Assembly (NCBI GenBank): GCA_039819165.1
Contig: JBCBSM010000001.1
Span: forward strand, 1,736,001 to 1,800,000
Length of the DNA stretch: 64,000 nucleotides
Reading direction: 5' to 3'
Source of the DNA: Planctomycetota bacterium
GTDB taxonomy: Bacteria; Planctomycetota; Phycisphaerae; Phycisphaerales; UBA1924
This document shows positions 16,795 to 25,737 of this stretch, in pieces (position 1 is the stretch's first letter; every line of letters begins with the position of its first letter). A program made the position numbers and the translations under genes. The notes under the pieces are model-generated. The model was not told where the DNA came from and ran no database searches. It saw nothing but the letters and a program-made list of their open reading frames with translations.

Positions 16795-17757
16795 CTAGAG
16801 GCCGACCCGCTCGCCGCCGACGGCGACGGCGAACCCCGCGTCGAGCACCCGCTGCCGCTCGGGCGAGTCGGTCCACTGCGCCGGGTTGGTGTGGTTGAGG
16901 TGGATGAAGCGGACCTTGGCGGCCTGGTCCGGAGCCGTCGAGTTGATCCGCTCCATCGTCTGCACGATGCGTGGGTGCGGGAAGCCGCTCATGTCGCGGC
17001 CGACGATCTCGCCGTCGGCGAAGAAGGTGCCGTCGAGATACGCGACGTCGACGGTGGCGAGCTGGTCCTCGAGCCGCACGCCCGAGTCGTCCCACAGCGA
17101 CCACGAATCGATGTCGGGGATGTACAGCACCGCCCGCGTCGGCCCGTCGATGCGGAAGCCCACCACCTCGCTGTACTCCTGGCGGTGCGGCACGAGAAAG
17201 GGCGTGACGGCGATGTCGTCGGCCAGGGCCACCGGCTGCCCCGCCCGCAGGCCCCGCAGCTCGATATTGCCCAGCCGCACGAGCTGGTCCCACGGGCCGT
17301 TGGTGCGCAGGAACTCGGCCATCCGCGGCATGGCAAAGACCAGCACGCCGTGCGCCCCGATGGACTCGTGCCCCAGGAACACCAACCCCGCGTAGTGGCC
17401 GATGTGGGCGTGCGTGAGGAAGACGCCGTCGAGCCCGAGCCGCGTCCGCCGCGGGGCCGCCTGGTTGAGCGCCCAGAACTGCTCGCGGAAGTCGGGCGTG
17501 GCATCGACCATCCAGCGGCCGCCGCTGCGGGGGTCGACGATGCCCAGGCACGACGCCAGCCTTCGCCGCAGCGGATCGAGCCGCGCGGGGTGGTCCGCGG
17601 GCGAGTTGGCCTGGGGCGAGCCGGCGTCCTGGGCGGTGCCCAGCACCAGCACGTAGGGCGCGTCGCCGCCGACCTCGGTGAACTCCGGGGCGGGTTGCAG
17701 CGTCCCGCAGCCCGCGGCCGCGAGCCCGGGGAGCGCCAGGGCGAGCCCCGGCGTCAC
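16795..17757 (-). CDS. Metallo-beta-lactamase-fold lipoprotein (PqqB-like)
   Basis: 320 residues from a GTG at 17757. A short hydrophobic leader ends at a lipobox-like AAAGC (Cys17), so it is probably lipid-anchored. The metal site reads THAHIGHYAGL (residues 115-125): HxHxGH in place of the standard HxHxDH, as seen in PqqB-like relatives. HRQEY, DGTFF and HLNHTNP complete the fold. The leader lacks the usual positive n-region. The next bases upstream encode tRNA-Thr, so an earlier start is excluded: the longer open frame is translated tRNA sequence. Substrate unknown. The tRNA and this gene are 11 nt apart on the same strand and may share a promoter. Confidence 0.83.
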   Translation of the reverse strand: MTPGLALALPGLAAAGCGTLQPAPEFTEVGGDAPYVLVLGTAQDAGSPQANSPADHPARLDPLRRRLASCLGIVDPRSGGRWMVDATPDFREQFWALNQAAPRRTRLGLDGVFLTHAHIGHYAGLVFLGHESIGAHGVLVFAMPRMAEFLRTNGPWDQLVRLGNIELRGLRAGQPVALADDIAVTPFLVPHRQEYSEVVGFRIDGPTRAVLYIPDIDSWSLWDDSGVRLEDQLATVDVAYLDGTFFADGEIVGRDMSGFPHPRIVQTMERINSTAPDQAAKVRFIHLNHTNPAQWTDSPERQRVLDAGFAVAVGGERVGL

Positions 17758-17768
17758 CCGGCGTGCAA

Positions 17769-17841
17769 AGCCACCTACTGGACTCGAACCAGCGACCTGA
17801 GCTTTACGAAAGCTCCGCTCTACCAACTGAGCTAAGGTGGC
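17769..17841 (-). tRNA. tRNA-Thr (anticodon CGU)
   Basis: Minus strand. The acceptor stem is GCCACCT/AGGTGGC, D arm GCTC-AGTTGGTA-GAGC, anticodon stem GAGCT/AGCTC around loop TTCGTAA, and T arm GCTGG-TTCGAGT-CCAGT. The anticodon CGT (DNA) reads the ACG threonine codon. The discriminator is U and CCA is not encoded. There is no second tRNA nearby. Confidence 0.96.
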
Positions 17842-17988
17842 ACCGAACATCGTTCTATCAAATCGATCGCCCCTGGGGCGACGGCCTGAAGTATTCGTGA
17901 GCGGTCGCCGCCTGTCCACTGCCGCCGCGGGGGAGCACCGGCGGGCTGCGCGGCGTTCTGCAACTGCGACTCAGTCACATGTTTTGAT

Positions 17989-18003
17989 TGAGACTAATTC
18001 TCA
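17989..18003 (+). promoter_or_regulatory. Fur-like 7-1-7 inverted repeat
   Basis: TGAGACTAATTCTCA is a near-perfect 7-1-7 palindrome: the arms differ at one base, and it closely resembles TGAGAATnATTCTCA-type Fur boxes. It lies 60 nt upstream of the ATG of the small four-cysteine protein, in the most A/T-rich part of this intergenic region, where an operator is expected. Function is inferred from sequence only. Confidence 0.5.
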
Positions 18004-18062
18004 CTTCCCTTTCCAAAGGGCCTTGGCATACTTGTCTCTGGAGCCAGCCAAGGAGGTCCACC

Positions 18063-18272
18063 ATGCTCACCATCACCGACGGCCAGTGCGGCAAGTGCGC
18101 CCATTTCGGCGAGAACGCCGGCGACGAGGACAAGCTGGTGCAGATCCGCATCAGCGGCCAGGCACCCGAGAACTTCCAGGAGCCCTGCGGCCACCCGACG
18201 CTCAAGCCGCTCAACCTCACGGTGACCGCCACGAGCGGCTGTGCGGGCTTCACGCCGGCGATGGCGGGCTGA
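18063..18272 (+). CDS. Small conserved-looking four-cysteine protein
   Basis: A 69-residue protein with cysteines at C9, C12, C42 and C60 (CGKCAHF, PCGHP, SGCAGF) and His at 14 and 44. This spacing is suited to binding a metal or Fe-S cluster; there is no signal peptide or membrane helix, so it is probably cytosolic. A strong ribosome-binding site (AAGGAGGT, 18050-18057) sits 5 nt before the ATG and decides the start against a longer frame. A Fur-like palindrome lies 60 nt upstream. It is a single gene, convergent with hflX, which ends 36 nt away. No named family was recognised. Confidence 0.8.
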   Translation: MLTITDGQCGKCAHFGENAGDEDKLVQIRISGQAPENFQEPCGHPTLKPLNLTVTATSGCAGFTPAMAG

Positions 18273-18308
18273 GCGACCGCCCACGGTGGAGCGGGCGCCG
18301 CCGTGGCG

Positions 18309-19724
18309 CTATTGCCCCGTCCACCCCGATCGCCTAGCCGCCTCCAGTTCGGGGGTCTCGACACCCATCTGCCGGAGCTGGCGGAGCACGCGGTTGCTCA
18401 CGCGGGCTCGGACGGTGGCGCTCGTCTCGTCGTAGTCGCGATCGCGGACGTCGGCCTGCGTCTCGAGCAGGTGCATGGCCCGCGAATTGGCCAGCGGCAC
18501 CCGCAGCTCGACGTCCCGCACGCCGCCCTCGGCGATCGACCGCACCCGGGCCGCCAGCCGTTCCTGGCCCGGCCGCGGCTCGTCGGCGGCCGCGGGCCTC
18601 GCGCACAGCGGGATGGCATCCGGGTAGCGCTGCTGCCACACGAGCAGCTCGCGGTTGTCCGCCAGCCGATCGATCTTGTTGAGCACCAGCACCCGCTCGG
18701 GGGGCGACCACCGTGGCACGCCGTCGCCGCTGGCCTCGCCACCCGCGGCCTCCAGCCGGCGTGTCTCCTCGTCGAGTTCGTCGAGCGTCCGCGTGACTGC
18801 GTCGTGCTGGAGTTCGGCCGCCGGATCGGACACGTCGAGCACGACGACGAGAACATCGGCGTGTGTGGCCTCCTCGAGCGTGGCGCGGAACGAGGCGATG
18901 AGCCGGTGCGGCAGGTCCCGGACGAAGCCAACGGTGTCGCTGAGCATGACCTCCATGCCACCGCCCAGGTCCCACGCGCGGGTGCGGGTCATGAGCGTGG
19001 CGAACACGCGATCGTCGGCGTAGGCGCCGCCGGTGGTCAGCGTGTTGAACAGCGTGCTCTTGCCCGCGTTGGTGTAGCCCACGAGTCCCACGGTAAAGCT
19101 CGAGGCGTTGCGCTTGCGGACGGCCCGCCGCTTGCGATCCTGCACCTGGCGGAGCTCGCGCTCGAGTTCGCCCCGGCGGCGCTGGACGAGGCGGCGGTCG
19201 ATCTCGAGCTGCTGCTCGCCCGGGCCGCGGGTGCCCACGCCGCCGATGCCCCCGCTGCCGACGATCCGCTCGAGGTGGTCCCACATCGCCCGCAGCCTGG
19301 GGTAGGTGTACTCGAGCTGGGCGAGCTCGACCTGGAGCTTGGCCTCGTGCGTGGTGGCGCGGCTGGCGAAGATGTCGAGGATCAACTCGCTGCGGTCGAG
19401 CACCTTGCGCTCGGTGGCGCGCTCGATGGCGCTGATCTGCGCGGGCGAGAGGTCGTGATCGAAGATGATGGTGCCGGCCTCGAGCGCCTCGCAGAGCATC
19501 TTCAGCTCGTCGACCTTGCCGCGGCCCATGTAGGTGCCGGCCTCCGGGCGGCCGCGGCGCTGCTCGAGCTCGCCCACCACGATCGCGCCCGCCTGCTCGG
19601 CCAGGGCCCGCAGCTCGCCGAAGGGGTCGGCCGGGTCGTAGGTCGAGTCGGGCAGGCGGACGGCGGCAAGCACCGTGCGCTCGGCGCGGACCTCGATGGC
19701 GGTTCGTTCTTTGCTTGGAGGCAC
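18309..19724 (-). CDS. hflX: Ribosome-associated GTPase HflX
   Basis: A 471-residue GTPase that splits stalled or hibernating ribosomes in characterised bacteria. The N-terminal HflX domain carries YMGRGKVDEL, IIFDHDLSPAQISAIER, RSELILDIFASRA and the GIGGVGTRGPGEQQLE glycine-rich linker. The G domain has GYTNAGKST (about residue 215), the DTVGFVRDLP switch and NKID. A C-terminal domain of about 90 residues follows. I use the GTG at 19724, just before the conserved region; the open frame reaches 19922 but crosses into the protease gene's leader. No hfq or hflK/C neighbour is present. It is divergent from the protease-tsaD-mutS run. Confidence 0.93.
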   Translation of the reverse strand: MPPSKERTAIEVRAERTVLAAVRLPDSTYDPADPFGELRALAEQAGAIVVGELEQRRGRPEAGTYMGRGKVDELKMLCEALEAGTIIFDHDLSPAQISAIERATERKVLDRSELILDIFASRATTHEAKLQVELAQLEYTYPRLRAMWDHLERIVGSGGIGGVGTRGPGEQQLEIDRRLVQRRRGELERELRQVQDRKRRAVRKRNASSFTVGLVGYTNAGKSTLFNTLTTGGAYADDRVFATLMTRTRAWDLGGGMEVMLSDTVGFVRDLPHRLIASFRATLEEATHADVLVVVLDVSDPAAELQHDAVTRTLDELDEETRRLEAAGGEASGDGVPRWSPPERVLVLNKIDRLADNRELLVWQQRYPDAIPLCARPAAADEPRPGQERLAARVRSIAEGGVRDVELRVPLANSRAMHLLETQADVRDRDYDETSATVRARVSNRVLRQLRQMGVETPELEAARRSGWTGQ

Positions 19725-19837
19725 GCGGCGGATCCCGGGATGCGAGGGTGCAGCCCGGACGGGCCGGACCGCGAACGATGCAGGATATGGGCGTGCCGCG
19801 GCGTCGACCGGGCGGGCCCGCCCGGGAGGTCCAGCCC

Positions 19838-21364
19838 ATGCCCGCAACCACCACCCCGCCGCGCGGCACCACGCCCATGGCGGCGCTCGCCCGCGTGCTG
19901 TTCTGGGGGGCCGTGCTCGCAACGGTCGCCGGCGTCAGCTACGTGATCCGCGGCAACGTGCTGGGGCTGGGCCGCTTCTCGCAGACGGCCGCGGTGCTCG
20001 AGCTCATCCAGAGCGAGTACGTGGAGGAGACCAGCCCCGACGATCTGACGCGGGCGACCATCGCCGGCATGCTCGGGCAGCTCGACGATCCCAACTCGCT
20101 GTACGTGCCGCCCGGACCGGCGTCGCAGTTCCAGCGGCGGATCCGCGGCGACTACGTGGGCATCGGCGTGCAGATCGTGCGTCGCGACGGATTCGTGACC
20201 GTCGTCACCCCCATCGCCGGTTCGCCCGCCGCCCGCGCCGGCGTGCTCGCGGGCGACCGCATCGTCGCCGTCGAGGGCGTGGACGTCACCGAGAGCGCCA
20301 CCGACGAGGTTGTCACGCTCATCAGCGGCCCCAAGGGCGAGGCGGTGCGGCTCGACGTTGACCGCGACGGCGCCATCGAGCAATTCGACATCGTCCGCGA
20401 CGACATCCGGACCGAATCGGTCAAGGGCCTCAAGCGGCTGGACGCCGAGGGCGCGTGGCGGCACGCACTCGATGCCGATCGCGGCATCGCGTATGTCCGC
20501 ATCACGCAGTTCACGACCGGCACGACGGCGGCCACCGCGGCTGCGATCGAGCGCGCCCGGACGCAGCTGCCCGAGCTGCGGGGCCTCGTCCTCGACCTGC
20601 GGGGCAACCCCGGCGGCATCATCGACGAGGCCGCGGGCGTGGCCGACCTGTTCGTCCGCGATGGGGCCATCGTGAGCACCCAGCGGCGCGAGCAGACGGG
20701 CGACGTGCTCCGCGCGCGGCCGAGAGCCGAGTTCGACGGGCCCGTGCTGGTGCTGATCGACGGCGCCAGCGCCTCGGGCTCCGAGATCGTCGCGGGCGCG
20801 CTGCTCGAGCTGCGGGGCGAGTCGGCCGCGGCGCTGGGCACGCGGACCTTCGGCAAGGGCAGCGTGCAGGGCGTCTACAACCTGCCCGACGGCGGCACGC
20901 TGAAGCTCACCGAGGCGATGTACGCGCTGCCCTCGGGCCGGATCATCCAGCGGCAACCGGACTCGGGGGTCTGGGGCGTCGACCCCAGCCCCGGGATGCT
21001 CGTGCCGCTCCGCGACGGCGACGGCCCGCGGCTCGGCCGGCTGTACGCCCAGCTCGACGAGGTGGGCGCGGCCGATGCCGACGGCGGCGTGCCGGCCGAC
21101 GCCTGGGACTCGCCCGCGGCGCTGCTCTCGGCGATCGACGATCCGCAGCTCGCCGCCGCCCACGCGGCGATGCTCGGCAAGCTCGAGACGGGCGGCTGGC
21201 TTCGCGTCGGCGGTGACCCGCTCACCGGCACCCAGGCCCTGCGGCTGGCGCAGGCGCAGCGGGCGCTCGATCGCATCCGGGCCGAGGAACGGCGGCTCGT
21301 CGAGGAGATCGAGCGGCTGAGCACCGGCGGGGGTGGCGACGACGCCGAGCCCGATGCCTCGTAG
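19838..21364 (+). CDS. C-terminal processing protease (S41 family)
   Basis: A 508-residue exported protease of the CtpA/Prc type that trims C-termini of envelope proteins. A single N-terminal helix (about residues 18-40) serves as signal anchor. A PDZ domain (YVGIGVQIVRRDGFVTV to RAGVLAGDRIVAVEGVDV) precedes the protease core, with the nucleophile region DGASASGSEIVAGAL (about 309-322) and the general-base lysine K340 in TFGKGSVQ. The ATG at 19838 is set by GGAGGT 8 nt upstream; the longer frame to 19715 is antisense to hflX. The last ~50 residues form a charged helix (ERRLVEEIERL). tsaD follows after 9 nt. Confidence 0.93.
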   Translation: MPATTTPPRGTTPMAALARVLFWGAVLATVAGVSYVIRGNVLGLGRFSQTAAVLELIQSEYVEETSPDDLTRATIAGMLGQLDDPNSLYVPPGPASQFQRRIRGDYVGIGVQIVRRDGFVTVVTPIAGSPAARAGVLAGDRIVAVEGVDVTESATDEVVTLISGPKGEAVRLDVDRDGAIEQFDIVRDDIRTESVKGLKRLDAEGAWRHALDADRGIAYVRITQFTTGTTAATAAAIERARTQLPELRGLVLDLRGNPGGIIDEAAGVADLFVRDGAIVSTQRREQTGDVLRARPRAEFDGPVLVLIDGASASGSEIVAGALLELRGESAAALGTRTFGKGSVQGVYNLPDGGTLKLTEAMYALPSGRIIQRQPDSGVWGVDPSPGMLVPLRDGDGPRLGRLYAQLDEVGAADADGGVPADAWDSPAALLSAIDDPQLAAAHAAMLGKLETGGWLRVGGDPLTGTQALRLAQAQRALDRIRAEERRLVEEIERLSTGGGGDDAEPDAS

Positions 21365-21373
21365 CGTGCACGC

Positions 21374-22462
21374 ATGAGCGAAGGCCGCCCGCCGACGACC
21401 ATCCTGGGCTTCGAGACCTCGTGCGACGAGACCGCCTGCGCCGTCGTCCGCCACGACGCCGGCGGCACGCGGGTGCTCGGCAACGCCATCGCCACGCAAG
21501 TCGACCTGCACGAGGGCTACGGCGGCGTGGTGCCCGAGATCGCCGGCCGGGCGCACGTCGAGCGGCTGATCCCCGTGCTCCGCCGGGCGCTCCGCGACGC
21601 GGGCGCGGACGCGCCCAAGATCGATGCCGTGGCGGTCGGGCACCGCCCCGGGCTCATCGGCTCGCTGCTCGTGGGCGTGGCGGCGGCGAAGGCGGCGGCC
21701 TTTGCCCTGGGCGTGCCGATCATCGGCGTGGACCACGTGCACGCGCACCTCGTCGCGGGGCTGCTCGATGCAGAGGCCGACCCCGTGTTCCCGGCGCTCG
21801 GGCTTGTCGTCAGCGGCGGGCACACGGCGATGTACCGCATGGCGAGCGACATCGACGTCGAGCGCATCGCCTCGACCCGCGACGACGCGCTGGGCGAGGC
21901 GTACGACAAGGCCGCCACGATCCTGGGGCTGGCCTACCCCGGCGGGCCCAAGCTCGATGCGCTGGCGCAGGAGCAGGGCGCCGACGATCGCGCGTTCGAC
22001 CTGCCCGTCAGCCGGCTGGAGAAGGGCTCGCTCGATTTTTCGTTCAGCGGGCTGAAGACCGCGGTGCTCTACGAGGTCAACGGCGTGCCACACCGGCCCG
22101 GCGCGCCGGAGCGGCCACCGGTTCCGCCGATGACCGACGCGCGGCGGCGGGACCTGGCCGCGAGCTTCCAGCGGGCGGCCTGCCGCGCGATCGTTCTGAA
22201 GATCACGCGCGCACTCGAGCAGGCGCTCGATCGCGAGCAACCGTACCGCTCGCTGCTCGTCGGCGGCGGCGTCACGGCGAACAGCAGGCTGCGACGCGAA
22301 CTGCAGGATGTCGCCGCGGAGCACGACCTCGAGTTGCGGCTGCCCGCGATGGGCTTCTGCCTCGACAACGCGGCGATGATCGCGGGCCTCGGCGGCCGGC
22401 TGCTGGCGGACGGCGACGCCGACGACCTCACGCTCCGCGCGCACCCCTCGAGTGCGCTATGA
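21374..22462 (+). CDS. tsaD: tRNA N6-adenosine threonylcarbamoyltransferase
   Basis: Transfers the threonylcarbamoyl group to A37 of ANN-reading tRNAs (t6A), working with TsaB and TsaE in bacteria. The 362-residue ASKHA-fold protein begins ILGFETSCDETACAVV and has the metal-binding HVHAHL motif, VVSGGHTAMY, LGEAYDKAATILGL and GGGVTANSRLRREL. Length is slightly above the usual 340 owing to an insertion rich in Pro/Arg (about 235-255). The start is 9 nt past the protease stop, and the stop overlaps the next gene by 4 nt (ATGA). Confidence 0.96.
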   Translation: MSEGRPPTTILGFETSCDETACAVVRHDAGGTRVLGNAIATQVDLHEGYGGVVPEIAGRAHVERLIPVLRRALRDAGADAPKIDAVAVGHRPGLIGSLLVGVAAAKAAAFALGVPIIGVDHVHAHLVAGLLDAEADPVFPALGLVVSGGHTAMYRMASDIDVERIASTRDDALGEAYDKAATILGLAYPGGPKLDALAQEQGADDRAFDLPVSRLEKGSLDFSFSGLKTAVLYEVNGVPHRPGAPERPPVPPMTDARRRDLAASFQRAACRAIVLKITRALEQALDREQPYRSLLVGGGVTANSRLRRELQDVAAEHDLELRLPAMGFCLDNAAMIAGLGGRLLADGDADDLTLRAHPSSAL

Positions 22463-23001
22463 GCATGCTCGACGACCAGCCGCCACAGCCCAGGCCGACC
22501 CACCCCGCCGCCCTCGCCGACGACGCGCTGCGGGCGCAGAGCACGCTGGAGCGCACCCGCCTGGGCGGGCCGGGCGGCCAGCGGCGCAACAAGGTGGAGA
22601 CCGCGGTCATCTTCACGCACGATCCCACGGGCGTGCACGCGCAGGCGGGCGAGCGGCGGAGCCCCGCCGAGAACGAGAGAATCGCGCTCCGCCGCCTCCG
22701 CCTCGCGCTGGCCACCGAGGTCCGCCTGCCCGTGCCCGCGGGCGAGATCCGAAGCGACATGTGGCGGCAGCGTACTAGGACCGGCCGCATCCTGATCAGC
22801 GATCGGCACCGCGACTTCCCCGCGATACTGGCCGAGGCCCTCGACGTCGTGTCCGCCAGCCGGCTTGATGTCCGCAAGGCCGCGACCCGCCTGGGGGTGA
22901 GCATGACCCAACTCGTCCGGTGCATCGCCAAGCACCCACCCGCACTGGCGGCCATGAACGAGGCGCGGAAGCAGCGGAACCTGCGACCGCTGCAGGCGTA
23001 G
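22459..23001 (+). CDS. RF-1-domain (GGQ) protein, ArfB/release-factor-like
   Basis: 180 residues from an ATG overlapping the tsaD stop. It carries only the peptidyl-tRNA hydrolysis domain: LGGPGGQRRNKVETAVIFTHDPTG is the GGQ loop and following strand. The codon-recognition domain of RF1/RF2 is absent, as in stalled-ribosome rescue factors (ArfB/YaeJ, mtRF-R). Unlike YaeJ, it has no long basic K/R tail; instead residues about 130-165 (RLDVRKAATRLGVSMTQLVRCIAKHP) read like a helix-turn-helix. Rescue of non-stop ribosomes is the best guess. A longer in-frame ORF from 21421 is a shadow over tsaD. Confidence 0.85.
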   Translation: MSMLDDQPPQPRPTHPAALADDALRAQSTLERTRLGGPGGQRRNKVETAVIFTHDPTGVHAQAGERRSPAENERIALRRLRLALATEVRLPVPAGEIRSDMWRQRTRTGRILISDRHRDFPAILAEALDVVSASRLDVRKAATRLGVSMTQLVRCIAKHPPALAAMNEARKQRNLRPLQA

Positions 23002-23022
23002 GGACGCGCACTATCCTCCGTG

Positions 23023-25737
23023 ATGCCCGCCTCCGAACCCCGCAAGCTCACGCCAGCCATGCGGCAGTTCGACGCCTTCAAGAAGCGGCACCCCGACTGC
23101 GTGCTGCTGTTCCGCATGGGCGACTTCTACGAGTTGTTCTACGAGGACGCCGTCGTCGTCTCCAGGGCCATCGGCCTGACGCTCACCGAGCGAAGCCCGG
23201 GCCAGCCGATGGCCGGCGTGCCCCACCACCAGCTGGACAACTACCTCCGCAAGCTGGTGGACTGCGGCTTCCGCGTCGCCATCGCCGACCAGGTGCAGGA
23301 CCCCAGGGAGGCCAAGGGCGTGGTCGAGCGTGCCGTCACGCGGGTCATCACGCCCGGCACGCTGGTGGACGACGAGCTGCTCGACACGCGGGCCGGCGGC
23401 ACGCTCGCCGCGGCGTACCTCGACGGCGACGGCGTGGCGCTCGCGGCGCTCGATGTCTCCACCGGCGCGTTCACGCTCGATGATGCGCCGCTGGACGGGC
23501 TCGTCGACGGTCTCTCTCGCCTGGGCGCGGCCGAGCTGCTGATCGCCGACGATGCGCCCGCGGAGTTGCTCTCGCGCATCGAGATCGAGGCCGGCCGCGT
23601 CGGCTGCGCGGTGTCGAAGCGTCCATCGTGGCAGTTTCGCCGGGACGAATCGCTCGAGGCCGTGCATCAGCACTTCGGCGTGTCGGGCGTCGAGGGCTTC
23701 GGCCTGTTGCCCGACGACCCTGCGCTCGTCGCCGCGGGCGCGGTGCTCCGGTACGCCGCCGAGACGCAGACGCCCGGCGATGGTCACCGCCGTGATTCCG
23801 GCCGGGACAACGCTCTGACGCCCACGCTCGCGCACGTCCGCCCGCCGAGGCGGGCCAATCCGGGCGACCGGCTCGTGCTCGACGCGACGTCGCTGCGGGC
23901 CCTCGAGATCGAGCGCACCATCCGCCGGGGCGACACCGACGGCTCGCTCGTGGGCGAACTGCTCGCCGACGGTCGCTGCGCCACGGCGATGGGCCGCCGC
24001 TGCATCGCCGGCTGGCTCCGCGAGCCGAGCGCGAGCGCCGAAGAGATTGCCGCGCGGCACGCGGCGGTCGCGGCCCTCGTCGAGGATCGGCGACTGGCCG
24101 CCGAGCTGCGGGAGGCGCTCGAGCCCGTGCAGGACGTGGCGCGCATCGCCGGCCGCATCGCGCTGGGCCGGGCGACGCCGCGGGACCTCGTCGGGCTGGG
24201 CCAATCGCTGCGGGCGCTCGTCGGCGTCCGTGCCGCGTGCGTGGCCACGCCCGCCCTCGCACGCGAGGCGGGCGAACTCGACGCCGTGCTCGGCGCGCTG
24301 CGGCCGCTGGGCGAACGCATCGGCGAGGCCTGCGTCGAACGCCCGCCCGCGAAGCTCACGGACGGCGGGCTGATCCGCGGTGGCGTCGACGCCGAGCTCG
24401 ACGAAGCCCGCTCGCTCCAGCGCGATGCCGGGCAGTGGCTTGCCGAGTACCAGCAGCGGCTCGCGGCGCAGATCGACCTGCCGTCCATCCGCGTGGGCTT
24501 CAACAAGGTCTTCGGGTACTACGTGGAGCTGAGCGCCGCGCAGGCCCGCGACCACGGCGAGAAGCTCGAAGCCGCGGGCCTCAGCCGCAAGCAGACGCTC
24601 AAGAACGCCGAGCGGTACGTCAACGACGAGCTGCGGGACTTCGAGCAGCGGGTGCAGACGGCCGAGGCCCGGGCCCTCGAACGCGAGCGGGTGGTGTTCG
24701 AGGCGCTGTGCGTCGCGTCCCGGGAGCACCTGGCCGCAATCGCGCAGGGCGGCGAGGCGATCGCGAGGCTCGACGCGCTGTCGTGCTTCGCGGCCATTGC
24801 CCGCCGCCGCAGCTGGGTGCGGCCCGCGATGGTCGACGAGCCCGCGCTGGAGCTGCTGGAGGCGCGGCACCCCGTGCTCGAGCGGACGCTGGCCGACGGA
24901 CTCGTGCCCAACACCGTGGCGCTGGACGGCGGGGACGGCCGGCTGGCGATCATCACCGGACCCAACATGGCCGGCAAGAGCACCTACATCCGCACCGCGG
25001 CGCTGCTCGTCGTGCTGGCGCACGCGGGCAGCTTCGTGCCGGCGGCGTCGGCGATCATCGGTCTGGCCGACCGCGTGTGCACCCGCGTGGGCGCCGACGA
25101 CGCGCTGCACGAGGGCCGCTCGACGTTCATGGTCGAGATGGCCGAGACCGCCGCCATCCTTAACAACGCCACCGAGCGGTCGGTCGTCGTGCTCGACGAG
25201 ATCGGCCGCGGCACCAGCACGCTCGACGGGCTGAGCCTCGCGTGGGCGATCGCCGAGCGGCTCGCCGACCAGCGCGGGCCCCGGGCGCTCTTCGCGACGC
25301 ACTACCACGAGCTGACTCGGCTGGAGGACCAGCTGCCGGGCCGCGTGCGCAACCTCGCCGTCCGCGTGCGGGAGGTGGGCGAGGAGATCGTCTTCCTGCA
25401 CCACGTCGAGCCGGGCCGCGGCGACCGCAGCTACGGCGTGCAGGTCGCGCGGCTCGCGGGCATACCGCCGGCGGTTGTCGAGCGCGCACGGGACCTGCTG
25501 GCGACGCTCTCGGTCCGGGAGGACGAGGCCCCACCGCCGCCCGCGGAGGCGCGCCCGGTCGGGGACCACGCCGGACGTGCCGGACAGCTCGGCCTCTTCG
25601 ACGCGCACGAGCCCCACCCGGCGGTCGATCGGCTGGCCGAGATCCGCCTCGAGGAGCTCACGCCGCTGGCCGCCTTTGATGCGCTCCGCGAGCTGCGGGC
25701 GCTGGTCGAACGCAACGGCGACGGTGCGCCCGCGTGA
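23023..25737 (+). CDS. mutS: DNA mismatch repair protein MutS
   Basis: A 904-residue MutS. The mismatch-reading Phe-x-Glu is F35-Y-E37 in MGDFYELF. Walker A is GPNMAGKST (residues 646-654), Walker B DEIGRGTST (about 725-733), followed by ATHYHEL. The clamp and lever domains are full length, so this is MutS1 rather than MutS2. An ATG at 23023 and a GTG at 23020 are adjacent; the ATG is preferred. The 3' end overlaps the HAD gene by 4 nt (GTGA). No mutL is present in the window. Confidence 0.97.
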   Translation: MPASEPRKLTPAMRQFDAFKKRHPDCVLLFRMGDFYELFYEDAVVVSRAIGLTLTERSPGQPMAGVPHHQLDNYLRKLVDCGFRVAIADQVQDPREAKGVVERAVTRVITPGTLVDDELLDTRAGGTLAAAYLDGDGVALAALDVSTGAFTLDDAPLDGLVDGLSRLGAAELLIADDAPAELLSRIEIEAGRVGCAVSKRPSWQFRRDESLEAVHQHFGVSGVEGFGLLPDDPALVAAGAVLRYAAETQTPGDGHRRDSGRDNALTPTLAHVRPPRRANPGDRLVLDATSLRALEIERTIRRGDTDGSLVGELLADGRCATAMGRRCIAGWLREPSASAEEIAARHAAVAALVEDRRLAAELREALEPVQDVARIAGRIALGRATPRDLVGLGQSLRALVGVRAACVATPALAREAGELDAVLGALRPLGERIGEACVERPPAKLTDGGLIRGGVDAELDEARSLQRDAGQWLAEYQQRLAAQIDLPSIRVGFNKVFGYYVELSAAQARDHGEKLEAAGLSRKQTLKNAERYVNDELRDFEQRVQTAEARALERERVVFEALCVASREHLAAIAQGGEAIARLDALSCFAAIARRRSWVRPAMVDEPALELLEARHPVLERTLADGLVPNTVALDGGDGRLAIITGPNMAGKSTYIRTAALLVVLAHAGSFVPAASAIIGLADRVCTRVGADDALHEGRSTFMVEMAETAAILNNATERSVVVLDEIGRGTSTLDGLSLAWAIAERLADQRGPRALFATHYHELTRLEDQLPGRVRNLAVRVREVGEEIVFLHHVEPGRGDRSYGVQVARLAGIPPAVVERARDLLATLSVREDEAPPPPAEARPVGDHAGRAGQLGLFDAHEPHPAVDRLAEIRLEELTPLAAFDALRELRALVERNGDGAPA

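Noticed and set aside
19502-22444. 980-codon minus-strand open frame across the protease and tsaD
   Set aside because: Both underlying plus-strand genes have clear families and catalytic motifs; the antisense product is low complexity.
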